From: Acidobacteriota bacterium
Lineage (GTDB): Bacteria; Acidobacteriota; Blastocatellia; Pyrinomonadales; Pyrinomonadaceae
Assembly: GCA_019242475.1 (NCBI GenBank)
Contig: JAFAVK010000066.1
Location: forward strand, 28,367 to 92,366
DNA length: 64,000 nucleotides
Direction of reading: 5' to 3'
Of this stretch, positions 33,383 to 42,473 are shown in pieces (within the stretch, counting starts at the first letter, position 1; every line of letters starts with the position of its first letter). The position numbers and the translations under genes are program-made. Under the pieces are notes generated by a model. That model was not told the origin of the DNA. It did no database searches and was given only the letters and a program-made list of their open reading frames with translations.

Positions 33383-34282
33383 ATGGTTCGGAGCACGCAG
33401 AAGGAGATCAGGCAGCGCGCGCCGCTCTGGCTGGTCGTTTTGCTCTTAGCCAACTTCGGGCTGATGAGCTGGCAAGCGAAGGACGCGGAGACGGGGCAGC
33501 CCGTCGTCAAGTCGTGGGCGCAGTCGCTCTTCACGCCCGTGCAGACGGCGACGACGGGCGTGGGCGGCGCGGGCGTGGGCTTCTTCCGGCGGCTCGCGGA
33601 CATGCGCCAGGCGCAGGCCGAGAACGAGACGCTCCGCGCGCGGCTAGCCCAGACCGAGAACGAGCTGCGCGAGGCGCGGCAGGCGCGCGACGAGAACGAG
33701 CGGCTGAAAAAGCTGCTCGACTTCACGAAGGATGTCTCCTACCAGGCGATCCCGGCGCGCGTCGTGGCGCGCGACCCTTCGGTCTGGTTCAACTCGCTCA
33801 TCATCAACCGCGGCAGCACCTCCGGCGTCGATCTGGACATGCCGGTCGTCACGCCCGAGGGGATCGTCGGGCGCGTCGTCGGCGTCGGCCCCGTCTCGGC
33901 GCAGGTCATGCTCATCACCGACGAGCGCTCGGCCGCCGGGGCGGCGGTCGGGCAGTTGGGGCAGTCGAACGCGCTCGGCTCGGTGCGCGGCTACGGCAAG
34001 AACGGGCTCCTCGAGATGCGCTACGTCTCGGGCTTAGAGACGGTCAACGTCGGCGACTATGTGGTCACCACGGGCCAAGACCGTATTTATCCACCGGGAC
34101 TGAACGTCGGCGCCGTGGTAGAAGTCATCCCCGGCTCGGCCACGACGCCGCACACCATCCGGGTCAAGCCGGGCGCGCGGCTCGACTCGCTCCAGGAAGT
34201 CGCCGTCTTGAACTACCACCCCCCGCAGCGCACCGCCCCCGAGCGGACGCTGCCGAACGTGGACAAGGGGAAGACGAAATAG
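33383..34282 (+). CDS. mreC: Rod shape-determining protein MreC
   Basis: Periplasmic scaffold of the elongasome, anchored by one helix (LWLVVLLLANFGLMSWQA). A coiled coil follows (about 75-115: ADMRQAQAENETLRARLAQT), then the two beta-barrel halves of the MreC core (VVARDPSVWFNSLIINRGST, DMPVVTPEGIVGRVVGVGPV, VTTGQDRIYPPGLNVGAVVE). 299 aa is typical. It links MreB and PBP2/RodA. It sits between mreB and mreD. Confidence 0.96.
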   Translation: MVRSTQKEIRQRAPLWLVVLLLANFGLMSWQAKDAETGQPVVKSWAQSLFTPVQTATTGVGGAGVGFFRRLADMRQAQAENETLRARLAQTENELREARQARDENERLKKLLDFTKDVSYQAIPARVVARDPSVWFNSLIINRGSTSGVDLDMPVVTPEGIVGRVVGVGPVSAQVMLITDERSAAGAAVGQLGQSNALGSVRGYGKNGLLEMRYVSGLETVNVGDYVVTTGQDRIYPPGLNVGAVVEVIPGSATTPHTIRVKPGARLDSLQEVAVLNYHPPQRTAPERTLPNVDKGKTK

Positions 34283-34352
34283 TTTTTAGTTTTCAGTTTT
34301 AAGCAAAGCCGAAGGCCGCCGAACTGAAAACTGAAGACTAAAAACTAAAAAC
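34282..34352. repeat. AGTTTTC-family inverted repeat between mreC and mreD
   Basis: GTTTTTAGTTTTCAGTTTTA at the left pairs with ACTGAAAACT and ACTAAAAACTAAAAAC at the right. The right arm has an extra heptamer, so the arms are unequal. It begins at the mreC stop and ends four bases before mreD. Confidence 0.82.
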
Positions 34353-34356
34353 AGTT

Positions 34357-34905
34357 ATGAAGTGGAAACTCGCGATCTGCGTCGCCGTGGCCGTCGCCAT
34401 CCAGGCGGGGTTAAGCACGGTGTGGCGGCCGGCCGCCTACGCCGACCTGACGCTCGTCGTGGTCGTCTACTTCGCGTTGCAGCGCGACGCGGTGCAGGCC
34501 GTCGTGCTCGGCACGCTGGCGGGGCTCGCGACCGACGTGCTCTCGGGCGGCCTGCTCGGCGCGCGGGGCTTTTCGATGACGCTGACGGCCTACCTGTTGG
34601 CGGCGCTCGTCACGCGCGTGATGATCGACAACCCCCTGCTGCGCATCCCGGTCATCGCGGGCTCGGCCGCCTTCAACACGGTCGTCTACCTGCTCTTGCA
34701 CCAGTTCTTCGGCCAGCCGGCGAACCCGCCCGGGCCGATTGCCGAGACGCTGGCCTTCGGCGTCATCTGGACGACGGTGGCGGGGACGGTCGTCGCCTTC
34801 GTCCTCGACCTCTTCTTCAGCGAGTCCACGAGGCGCCGCCAGCGCCGCGCCTTCGCCTTCCGCCGCCGCATCGCGCGGAGGGGGTTGGGGCGGAGAAAAT
34901 TTTAG
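34357..34905 (+). CDS. mreD: Rod shape-determining protein MreD
   Basis: 182 aa, five to six membrane helices (LAICVAVAVAIQAGLSTVW; DLTLVVVVYFALQRDAVQAV; GFSMTLTAYLLAALVTRVMI; IAETLAFGVIWTTVAGTVVA) and a strongly basic C-terminus. Length, topology and its position directly after mreC identify it as MreD, the integral membrane partner of MreC. Sequence conservation of the family is low, so context carries much weight. Confidence 0.93.
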   Translation: MKWKLAICVAVAVAIQAGLSTVWRPAAYADLTLVVVVYFALQRDAVQAVVLGTLAGLATDVLSGGLLGARGFSMTLTAYLLAALVTRVMIDNPLLRIPVIAGSAAFNTVVYLLLHQFFGQPANPPGPIAETLAFGVIWTTVAGTVVAFVLDLFFSESTRRRQRRAFAFRRRIARRGLGRRKF

Positions 34906-34908
34906 GCG

Positions 34909-35008
34909 AGTAGTCAGTAGACGGTAGATTGTGCATCCAAGTTACTGACCACTGTCTTCAGACGACTCCCCTCTTAGGTTCTCCCCTACCGGCTACTGAC
35001 TACTGACG
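34909..35008. repeat. AGTCAGT-family inverted repeat between mreD and mrdA
   Basis: GTAGTCAGTAGACGGTAG at the left (about 34910-34927) pairs with CTACCGGCTACTGACTAC at the right (about 34986-35003) with one mismatch. The inner part also has CTGACCACTGTCTTC, again AGTCAGT-like. This is a fourth unit type within the rod-shape cluster. Confidence 0.78.
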
Positions 35009-35019
35009 ACTTTAAAGCC

Positions 35020-36945
35020 ATGAAGTTCGAAGACGAGACTCAAAACCTGAAGGGGCGGATGGCGATCATCCACGCGCTGGTCATCGCCATCCTCGTCGTG
35101 CTGGGGGCGCGCCTCTACTTCCTCCAGGTCGTCCGCGGCGACTACTACGCCGAGCGCGCCGAGAACCAGCGCATCCGCCGGCTCCGCATCCCCGCCGCGC
35201 GCGGCGCCATCTTCGACCGCCACGGCAAGCTCCTCGTCGATTCGCGCTCGACCTACAACATTCTCATCGCCGGCGAGGACATGAAGGGCAAGGACTGGAA
35301 CGAGCTGACCGCGCCGCTCTCCGAAGGGCTCGGGCTCGACCCCGGCCTCCTGCGCGAGCGCTTCGAAGACGCCAAGCGCCAGCCCGCCTTCGAGGAGGTG
35401 ACGGTCAAGGAGGGCGCCACGAACGCCGACATCGCCTGGGTCGAGGCGCACACGCTCGAACTGCCGATGCTGCTGGTGCGCGAGCAGCCGCAGCGCCGCT
35501 ACCCCGACAACGGCACGCTCGCGCACGTCCTCGGCTACGTCGGCGAGATCAGCCCCGAGCAGCTCAAGCAGCCCAGGTTCAAAGACCCGGAGGTCAACCC
35601 GCTCGTCAAAGATAACCCCTACCACCCCGGCGACATCATCGGGCAGGAGGGCCTGGAGTCCACCTACGACCGCTACCTGCGCGGCCGCGACGGCTACCGC
35701 GAGGTCGAGGTGGACAGCCGCGGCCGCATCCAGCGCGAACTCTCCGTCGTCCCGCCGCAGCCCGGCCAGGACTTGGTGACGACCATCGACCTCGACCTCC
35801 AGCTGACGGCCGAGGAGCAGCTCCGCAACTCGCCCAACAAGCGCGGCGTCATCGTCGTCATGGATCCGCAGAACGGCGAGATCATGGCGATGGCCTCCTA
35901 CCCGACCTTCGACCCGAACCTCTTCTCGCAGCGCATCGGCACGCCCGAGGGGCGCAAGGAGGCGAGCGCGCTTTTGCGCGACCCGCTCACGCCGCTCTTC
36001 AACCGCGCCATCCGCGGCCGCTACCCGCCGGGCTCGACCTGGAAGATTCTGATGGCGACGGCGGGCTTGCAGCAGGGCGCGATCACGCTCAAGAACTCGA
36101 ACCTGGTCTGCGGCGGCGGCATCACCATCGGCAACAAGTTCACGCGCTGCATGGGCAGCCACGGCTCGCCCCCGCTGCGCACGGCCATCCGCGTCTCCTG
36201 CGACGCCTACTTCTACCGCCTCGGCCTCAAGATGGGGCTCGACGGCATCATGGCGATGGTGGACGAGTTCGACCTCAACAAGAAGACGGGCGTCGATCTG
36301 CCGCACGAGCTGGTGAGCTGGACGCCCTCGCGCGAGTTCAAGGCGCGCTTCAACCCGCGCGACGCCGAGTGGCGGGACATCGATACCGTCTACGCCTCGT
36401 TCGGGCAGGTCTACGACTTCGTGACCCCTTTGGCGATGCTGCGCGCGCAGGTGGCGGTCTCCAACGGCGGCCGGCTCTACGTGCCCCACCTCCTCAAGGA
36501 GGCGCGGGCCGTGGCCGGCGCCGGGCCTTTCCCCGAGCGGCCGCGCCAGACCTTCGAACACCCCGAGCCGAAGCTCCTCCCCATCCCCCAAGACCAGCAC
36601 GACCTGGTTGTGGACGGCATGTGGGCCGTGGTCAACGAGCCGGGCGGGACGGGCGGCGCCGCGCGCGTCCCGGGCTTCGACGTGGCGGGCAAGACCGGCA
36701 CGGCGCAGGTCGTCGGCCTCGGCAAGGACACGGGCAAGAACAAGGATCACTCCTGGTTCGTCTCCTACGCCCCGGCCAGGAAGCCCGAGATCGCGATGAT
36801 CGCGCTCATCGAGAACGTCGGCTTCGGCGGCAAGTTCGCCGCCCCGGCCGTCCACAACATCTACCAGACCTATCTGGCGAAGGCGCACCCCGACCTCGCG
36901 CCCGCGCAGGCGCCGACGGTCGCGCAGTCGGCCCAACACCAGTAG
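35020..36945 (+). CDS. mrdA: Penicillin-binding protein 2 (elongasome transpeptidase)
   Basis: 641 aa. One membrane helix (IIHALVIAILVVLGARLYFL) is followed by the pedestal region (IPAARGAIFDRHGKLLVDSR) and the transpeptidase domain. The catalytic motifs are SxxK in GSTWKIL (about residue 338), S-x-D in VSCDAYFYRLG (about 391) and KTG in AGKTGTAQV (about 558). It crosslinks peptidoglycan in side-wall growth together with RodA, whose gene follows directly. Placement after mreD is the standard order. Confidence 0.96.
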   Translation: MKFEDETQNLKGRMAIIHALVIAILVVLGARLYFLQVVRGDYYAERAENQRIRRLRIPAARGAIFDRHGKLLVDSRSTYNILIAGEDMKGKDWNELTAPLSEGLGLDPGLLRERFEDAKRQPAFEEVTVKEGATNADIAWVEAHTLELPMLLVREQPQRRYPDNGTLAHVLGYVGEISPEQLKQPRFKDPEVNPLVKDNPYHPGDIIGQEGLESTYDRYLRGRDGYREVEVDSRGRIQRELSVVPPQPGQDLVTTIDLDLQLTAEEQLRNSPNKRGVIVVMDPQNGEIMAMASYPTFDPNLFSQRIGTPEGRKEASALLRDPLTPLFNRAIRGRYPPGSTWKILMATAGLQQGAITLKNSNLVCGGGITIGNKFTRCMGSHGSPPLRTAIRVSCDAYFYRLGLKMGLDGIMAMVDEFDLNKKTGVDLPHELVSWTPSREFKARFNPRDAEWRDIDTVYASFGQVYDFVTPLAMLRAQVAVSNGGRLYVPHLLKEARAVAGAGPFPERPRQTFEHPEPKLLPIPQDQHDLVVDGMWAVVNEPGGTGGAARVPGFDVAGKTGTAQVVGLGKDTGKNKDHSWFVSYAPARKPEIAMIALIENVGFGGKFAAPAVHNIYQTYLAKAHPDLAPAQAPTVAQSAQHQ

Positions 36946-37030
36946 GGGTGCTGGGTGCTGGGTTTTAGGTGCTGGTAAAAACCAATTCTTACCCAGCACC
37001 CAGCACCCAGCACCCAGCACCCAACACCCT
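36945..37030. repeat. GGTGCTG-family inverted repeat between mrdA and rodA
   Basis: The left arm (36945-36978) has GGGTGCTGGGTGCTGGG and a degenerate TTTTAGGTGCTGG. The right arm (36989-37030) has five ACCCAGC-type units. It begins at the mrdA stop codon and ends one base before the rodA ATG, so the rodA Shine-Dalgarno region is inside the arm or absent. Confidence 0.88.
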
Positions 37031-37031
37031 T

Positions 37032-38153
37032 ATGGTTGCGATACTCGAAAAGCGAAGACTCCGCGACTTCGACTGGGTGCTGACGCTCCTGGCGGTGGTC
37101 ATCTCCCTGTTCGGGACGTGGATGATCTACAACGCGCAGCCCGACGCCGGCTACTGGAAGAAGCAGCTCATCGGGCTCGGCGTCTCGGCGGTCGTGATGC
37201 TGGCGGTGGCCTTCACCGACTACCGCAAGCTCGTCCACATCGCGCCGGCCTTCTACGCCTTCGGCCTCGTCCTCCTCGTCGTCGTGCTCATCCCCGGCAT
37301 CGGGCTGAAGATCAACGGGCAGCGCTGCTGGATCGGCGTCCCCGGACTCGGCCAGTTCCAGCCCTCGGAGTTCATGAAGATTCCGACGGTGCTGATGCTG
37401 GCGCGCTACTTCGGCCGGCCCCGCGGCTCCGTGCTCACCGTCCGCGAGACTATCGTCGGCCTCGGCATCCTCATCCTGCCCGTCGGCCTCATCATGCTCG
37501 AGCCGGACGCGGGTCAGGCCATCACCTACTTCCCACTGCTCGCCGTCGTCCTCTTCCTCTCGTCGGTGCGGATGTGGCTCGTCATCGCGGCGCTCGTCCT
37601 CGGCACGGCCTCGATCCCCGCGGCCTGGGTCGTCGGCGTCAAGACGGGCGCGATTAAGCCCTACCAGCAGGAGCGCATCAACGTCATCCTCGACCCCGAG
37701 AACGCAGACCGCCGCGGCTTCGGTTACCACACCTGGCAGTCGATCCTGACGGTCGGCAAGGGCGGCCTCTGGGGCTCCGAGCAGAAGGGCGCGGCCTCGC
37801 AGAGCCAGTTGAAGTTTCTGCCCGAGCCGCACACGGACTTCATCTTCGCCGTCACGGCCGAGAACACGGGCTTCGCCGGCTGCTTGCTCCTGCTTCTGGC
37901 CTACGCGGTGCTTTTGACGAAACTGATTCACGGGGCGCGTCGCGCGCCCGACCGCACGGGCATGCTCGTCATCATGGCCATCGTCGGCGGCCTCGCCTTC
38001 CAGATCTTCATCAACGTCGGCATGGCCCTGGGCCTCCTGCCGGTCATCGGCGTCCCGCTGCCCCTGATGAGCGCGGGCCTCTCCGCCATCCTCTCGACCT
38101 CCGTCGCCATCGGCTTCGCCATCAGCATCCGCCTCCGCCGCTTCGTCAACTGA
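37032..38153 (+). CDS. rodA: Peptidoglycan glycosyltransferase RodA
   Basis: A SEDS-family polymerase of lipid II, about ten membrane helices, 373 aa. Family blocks are GLKINGQRCWIGVPGLGQFQ with PSEFMK (KxxxxW...QPSE), LIMLEPDAGQAITYFPLLAV (the catalytic Asp in EPDAG), LPEPHTDFIFAVTAENTGF and GVPLPLMSAGLSAILSTSVA. It works with PBP2 (mrdA). The ATG at 37032 directly abuts the right arm of a hairpin; the reading further upstream is only translated repeat. Confidence 0.96.
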   Translation: MVAILEKRRLRDFDWVLTLLAVVISLFGTWMIYNAQPDAGYWKKQLIGLGVSAVVMLAVAFTDYRKLVHIAPAFYAFGLVLLVVVLIPGIGLKINGQRCWIGVPGLGQFQPSEFMKIPTVLMLARYFGRPRGSVLTVRETIVGLGILILPVGLIMLEPDAGQAITYFPLLAVVLFLSSVRMWLVIAALVLGTASIPAAWVVGVKTGAIKPYQQERINVILDPENADRRGFGYHTWQSILTVGKGGLWGSEQKGAASQSQLKFLPEPHTDFIFAVTAENTGFAGCLLLLLAYAVLLTKLIHGARRAPDRTGMLVIMAIVGGLAFQIFINVGMALGLLPVIGVPLPLMSAGLSAILSTSVAIGFAISIRLRRFVN

Positions 38154-38231
38154 GGCGGCGCGGGGCGAAAGCCTTTCCGCCCGACCGCAATAGAGTGTTA
38201 TCCTCCGACACACCCGAAGGGCGTCGAATCT

Positions 38232-38792
38232 ATGTCAGTCGAAGTCGTCAAGAAGCAGTTCAGCATCGAGGATTACTACAGGATCGCCGCGGCCGGCGTC
38301 TTTCGGGAAGACGACCGCGTCGAGCTGATAGAAGGCGAGATCATCGAGATGAGTCCAATCGGCAGCCGCCACGCCGCCTGTGTCGGGAGGCTGACCGAGC
38401 TTCTGGGAGACCGGGCGCGAAGCGTCGCAATGCTCTGGGTGCAAAACCCCGTCCAAATTAACGACTACTCCGAGCCGGTGCCCGACGTCACCCTGCTCAG
38501 GCGGCGCGCCGACTTCTACGCGCACGCCAAGCCGTTGCCGGAGGACGTGCTGCTCCTCGTCGAAGTCTCCGACACCACGGTCAACTACGACCGCAAGGTC
38601 AAGCTCCCGCTCTACGCGCGCGGCGGCGTCCCGGAGGTGTGGGTCGTCAACCTGTCCGAAGAACTCATCGAGGTCTACGCGCGTCCCGCGGACGGGGCAT
38701 ACCAGGAGACGCGACTCGTCAGGCGCGGCGAGAGCGTGACGGCTTCGGCGATAGACGGCCTGACCGTTGAAGCAGACGCCGTCCTCGGCTAA
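38232..38792 (+). CDS. Uma2 family (DUF820) putative restriction-like endonuclease
   Basis: 186 aa. The family pattern IEDYYRIAAAGVFREDDRVE then LIEGEIIEMSPIGSRHA leads to the PD-(D/E)XK-like core EPVPDVTLLRR and DVLLLVEVSDTTVNYDRKVK, followed by LPLYARGGVPEVWVVNL. Uma2 proteins are abundant in cyanobacteria, Chloroflexi and acidobacteria; their role is unclear and may be mobile-element related. The start at 38232 (ATG) is preceded by no strong Shine-Dalgarno. It stands alone after rodA. Confidence 0.9.
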   Translation: MSVEVVKKQFSIEDYYRIAAAGVFREDDRVELIEGEIIEMSPIGSRHAACVGRLTELLGDRARSVAMLWVQNPVQINDYSEPVPDVTLLRRRADFYAHAKPLPEDVLLLVEVSDTTVNYDRKVKLPLYARGGVPEVWVVNLSEELIEVYARPADGAYQETRLVRRGESVTASAIDGLTVEADAVLG

Positions 38793-39488
38793 GGAACCCC
38801 CGGACAATCTCTCCAAGTCCCAACGCTTCCCCGCTCGCCTTTTCGCGGAGGGGTCGTTTATACTGAGGCCGCCTGTCCTGAATGCCTGAACCTAAAACCT
38901 TCCGGCACGGCGCGCGCTGACGACGCAGGCTTTATGTGGCGTCCGGCGTCGCGCACAACACAGCAGACAGGGCCGAAGATTTTGGCGGGGCCGCCGCGTG
39001 CGCGTCGGGAGAGTTCTACCGCGCGCCGCCGGCGACGCCCCGTTTGAGAAGTTTTACGCGAGGGCCGCCGGACGGCCGTGGGCTCCGGGCGCGACGAACA
39101 GTCGGGCGCGCCGCACGCCACGGCCGGGCTGCGAAGGCCGGAAGGAAGCCGCCCCGTTGGGGCGCGCGCCCTCCGAGCCCGACGCGCCGCATGCGTCCCC
39201 CGCGGCGGACGGAGTTTCCCAGGTGAACAGTTCGGAACGCTTCCGCGCGCGCGGGGCCACACGTGGCCGAAGCGCGGGCGGCGGGTGCGGCGGTGCAGGC
39301 GGGCGCGAGGGCGCCCCCGCAGACGCGCGCGCGCCGCGGCGGGGCGTTAAGTCCTCTTCCTCAAGAACCCTTCCGCACAGCAGCGCGGGCCGGCGGTGCC
39401 CCAGCGCTCTTCACGCGCCCGACCCTTCGGGCTCCACACCACCCATGGGCCGCGCGGCCCACACCTTCCAGGAGACCTTTTCACACAG
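38793..39488. other. Long non-coding leader upstream of the RNase E/G gene
   Basis: About 700 bases without a convincing gene. The sequence is very GC-rich with many short self-complementary blocks (for example GGCCGCCGGACGGCC near 39062 and GGGCGCGAGGGCGCCC near 39299). With the TATACT box at 38859 this would make an RNA leader of about 620 nt before rne/rng. Long structured leaders that give feedback control are known for rne in enterobacteria; the parallel here is inference. Confidence 0.4.
38859..38864 (+). promoter_or_regulatory. Candidate -10 box before the RNase E/G leader
   Basis: TATACT in the context TCGTTTATACTGAGG is the best -10-like box in the gap between Uma2 and the RNase gene. 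No convincing -35 is seen at 16-18 bases upstream. Confidence 0.3.
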
Positions 39489-42467
39489 ATGCCCAAAGAG
39501 ATGATTGTCAGCGTCAACGGGCGCGAGAAGAAGATCGCGATTGTCGAGAACGGGCGCGTCACCGAGTTCTACATCGAGCGCGGGGAGAGCACCCAGGGGA
39601 TCGTCGGCAACATTTACAAGGGGCGCGTCATGCGCGTCCTGCCCGGCATGCAGTCGGCCTTCGTCGACATCGGCCTGGAGCGCGACGCCTTCCTCTACGT
39701 CTCGGACTTCTTCGACGAGGAGGAGGAGTTCGAGCGCATCGTCGTCGACAAGAAGAAGTCCGAAGGGGCGGACGACGAGGCGGCCCAGCGCGCCGCGGTC
39801 GAGCGCATCGAGCGCTCCCGCGTCGAGCGCGAGCGCGCCGCCGAGCAGGCGCAGGCCGAGGCCGAGCCCGAAGGCGAGGGCGAGGGCGAAGAGGAGGCGG
39901 TGGCTGCCGCCCCGGCGGAGATTCAGGAACTGACGGCCGAAGAGGAGGAGGAGGTCGCCGAGGCCGCCGCGGCCGCCGAGCCGCAGCCAGCCCAGGCCGC
40001 CGAAGAGAGTAGCCGTTCGTCGCGCCGCCGCAAGCGCCGCCGCGGCGACCGCGGCGGGGAGGCCGAGCCTGCTTCGAGCACCGGCGAAGTCCCGCCGGGC
40101 GTCTCCTTCCCCGCGGAAGGGCTCGCGGGCGAAGACCTCTCGACGCCCTTCGGCGCGGGCGCGGACTCTTTCGAGCGCATCGTCGACGAAGAGGAGTCGG
40201 CCGCCGAGGAGGGCGCGACCTTCAAGGACGCGCGCCTTCAAGAACGCTTGAGCGACCAGACGCGCGCCGTCGAGTTCGACATCGAGCCGACGACCAGCAC
40301 GGAGGTCGGCTCGCTGCTCGGGGGCGGCGTCGGCGCCGGGGGCGGCTTCGAGCGCATCGCGGACGACGAAGAGGCCGGGGAGGAGACGCACGCGCGCCTG
40401 CACGCAGTCCAGCCCGAGGTGGCCGCCACGGTCGCCGAGTTCGTCGAAGAGGAGGCCGGCCCGGACGCCTTCGCCGGCACGCAGTCGTTCGAGCGCATCG
40501 CCGACGACGAAGAGTCGCCCGCGCCGGCCGCGTCGAAGAAGTCTTCGAAGAAGTCTTCCAAGAAGTCTTCCAAGAAGGCCGCCGCGGCGCAGGCCGAGGG
40601 AGGCGCGGAGCCGGCCGCCGAAGAGGGCGAAGCACCGGCCGCTTCGAAGAAGAAGGCTTCGAAGAAGTCTGCCGCGAAGGGGTCTTCGAAGTCCGGCTCG
40701 AAGTCTTCGAAGAAGTCTTCGAAGAAGGCCGCGGCCGAGGGCTCGGGCGAAGACGCGGACGCCGAGGCGTCGGTCACGCAGCGCCCGCCGCGCGGCGAGT
40801 TCGCGCGCCGCGGCGGGCGCCGCCGCCGCAAGCCGGGCAGCGGCCCCGGCGGCGAGCAGGAGAACGGCAACGGCAACGAAGAGGCAGAGACTTCCGCCCC
40901 GGACGACAACGGCGCCGCCGAGGTCGTCGTCGAAGCCGCGCCCGAGCCGCAGCCCCCCGCCCCGCAGCCCGAGCCGCGCGCCGAACGCCGTGAGCGGAGT
41001 GAACGGAGCGAACGCAGTGAACGCAGCGAACGGAGCGAACGGAGCGAACGGAGCAGCCGCGGGCGCGACAGCCGCGGCGGCGGCGACCGCAACCGTGAGA
41101 GCCGCGACAATCGCGACAGCCGCGACAGCCGTAGCAGCCGCGGCGGCGACAACCGCGCGAGCGGCCGTGACGGAGACCGTGAGGGCGGACGCGAGTCGCG
41201 CCCCGCGCCGCGCGAGGCCGGCGGACGCGGCCGCGGACGACAGCCGATGATTACTGACCTCCTCCGCGAAGGTCAGGAGATCATCGTCCAGATCGCCAAG
41301 GAGCCCATCGCCGCGAAGGGCGCGCGCATCACCTCGCACATCGCGCTCCCGGGCCGCTTCCTCGTCTACATGCCGACCATCGAGCACGTCGGCGTCTCGC
41401 GCAAGATCGAGTCTGACCAGGAGCGCCAGCGCCTGCGCAAGCTCATCCAATCAATCGTCAAGGAGGAGGACGTGCCCTCGGGCGGCTTCATCGTCCGCAC
41501 GGCCGGCGTCGGCATTTCGGAGCAAGACCTACGCGACGACGCGCGCTACCTCATCCGCACCTGGCGCGACATCCGCAAGAACGCCGAGAAGGCGAAGTCC
41601 GCGACCATGGTTCATAAGGACCTCGACCTCGTCCAGCGCCTCTTGCGCGACCAGCTCTCCGACGACTTCGCCGCCATCCGCTGCGACACGGAGGAGGAGT
41701 ACCTCGAGATCGTCGAGTTCATCAACCGCATCCAGCCGCGCCTGGTGAACCGCGTCAAGCTCTACACGCGCGAGGAGCCGATCCTCGAGACCTACGGCGT
41801 GCAGGCCGAGATCGACAAGGCCATCAAGCCGCGTGTGTGGCTCAAGTCGGGCGGCTACCTCGTCATCAACCAGACCGAGGCGCTCGTCGCCATCGACGTC
41901 AACACCGGCAAGTTCGTCGGCCGCGGCGGCACGCGCCTGGAAGACACCATCACGCGCACCAACATGGAGGCGGTCGAAGAGATCGCGCGTCAGGTTCGCC
42001 TGCGCGACCTCGGCGGCATCCTCGTCCTCGACCTCATCGACATGGAGGAGCGGCGCAACCGCGCCCGCGTGTTGCAGGCCTTGCAGGACGCGCTCCGCCA
42101 CGACAAGTCGCCGACGAAGGTGCTTTCGTACAACGACTTCGGCCTCGTCATCATGACGCGCAAGCGCGTCAAGCAGTCGTTGGAGCGGACGCTCTGTAGC
42201 CCATGCCCCTACTGCACGGGCGCGGGGCTGGTGAAGTCGGCGCAGACGGTCTGCTACGAGATACTCGAAGAGGCGCGCAGCCTCGCCCGCGCCAACGAGG
42301 GAGAGCGCTTCAAGCAGACCACGCTCCGCCTCAACCCCGAGGTCGCCCGCGCCCTGCGCTCCACCGAGCGCGACGTGCTCTCGGAGATCGAAGCCTACCT
42401 CGGCCCCATCGACATCGACTCCGACGAACACGTCCACCAGGAGCAGTTCGACTTCGCGTTCATCTAA
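39489..42467 (+). CDS. RNase E/G family endoribonuclease with a ~500-residue disordered insert
   Basis: 992 aa. The start (MPKEMIVSVNGREKKIAIVE) and S1 strands (GNIYKGRVMRVLPGMQSAFV, DIGLERDAFLYVSDFF) match RNase E/G, and the S1 domain resumes at about residue 588 (ITDLLREGQEIIVQIAKEPI). Between lies a low-complexity insert: FERI-DDEE motifs repeated four times, SKKSSKKSSKK lysine runs and an RSERSERSERS arginine/serine tract. The catalytic Asp pair is about 803 (AIDVNTGKF) and 848 (LVLDLIDM), and the zinc-link is CPYCTGAG (about 905). It processes rRNA and mRNA. The core is normal; the insert position inside the S1 domain is the odd feature. Confidence 0.93.
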   Translation: MPKEMIVSVNGREKKIAIVENGRVTEFYIERGESTQGIVGNIYKGRVMRVLPGMQSAFVDIGLERDAFLYVSDFFDEEEEFERIVVDKKKSEGADDEAAQRAAVERIERSRVERERAAEQAQAEAEPEGEGEGEEEAVAAAPAEIQELTAEEEEEVAEAAAAAEPQPAQAAEESSRSSRRRKRRRGDRGGEAEPASSTGEVPPGVSFPAEGLAGEDLSTPFGAGADSFERIVDEEESAAEEGATFKDARLQERLSDQTRAVEFDIEPTTSTEVGSLLGGGVGAGGGFERIADDEEAGEETHARLHAVQPEVAATVAEFVEEEAGPDAFAGTQSFERIADDEESPAPAASKKSSKKSSKKSSKKAAAAQAEGGAEPAAEEGEAPAASKKKASKKSAAKGSSKSGSKSSKKSSKKAAAEGSGEDADAEASVTQRPPRGEFARRGGRRRRKPGSGPGGEQENGNGNEEAETSAPDDNGAAEVVVEAAPEPQPPAPQPEPRAERRERSERSERSERSERSERSERSSRGRDSRGGGDRNRESRDNRDSRDSRSSRGGDNRASGRDGDREGGRESRPAPREAGGRGRGRQPMITDLLREGQEIIVQIAKEPIAAKGARITSHIALPGRFLVYMPTIEHVGVSRKIESDQERQRLRKLIQSIVKEEDVPSGGFIVRTAGVGISEQDLRDDARYLIRTWRDIRKNAEKAKSATMVHKDLDLVQRLLRDQLSDDFAAIRCDTEEEYLEIVEFINRIQPRLVNRVKLYTREEPILETYGVQAEIDKAIKPRVWLKSGGYLVINQTEALVAIDVNTGKFVGRGGTRLEDTITRTNMEAVEEIARQVRLRDLGGILVLDLIDMEERRNRARVLQALQDALRHDKSPTKVLSYNDFGLVIMTRKRVKQSLERTLCSPCPYCTGAGLVKSAQTVCYEILEEARSLARANEGERFKQTTLRLNPEVARALRSTERDVLSEIEAYLGPIDIDSDEHVHQEQFDFAFI

Positions 42468-42473
42468 GAAGCG

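Noticed and set aside
34993..37020. 675-residue open frame opposite mrdA
   Set aside because: Antisense shadow; PBP2 motifs on the + strand are decisive.
36969..37031. 21 extra N-terminal residues for RodA
   Set aside because: They are a translation of the hairpin arm (Pro-Ala-Pro-Ser-Thr-Gln-His-Pro pattern) that appears before several genes with the same repeat.
38793..39488. RNase P RNA, tmRNA or other known structured RNA in the long gap
   Set aside because: I could not find the conserved core segments of these RNAs by eye.
39411..41450. 679-residue open frame opposite the RNase E/G insert
   Set aside because: Arises from repeated codons of the disordered insert; no recognisable protein features.
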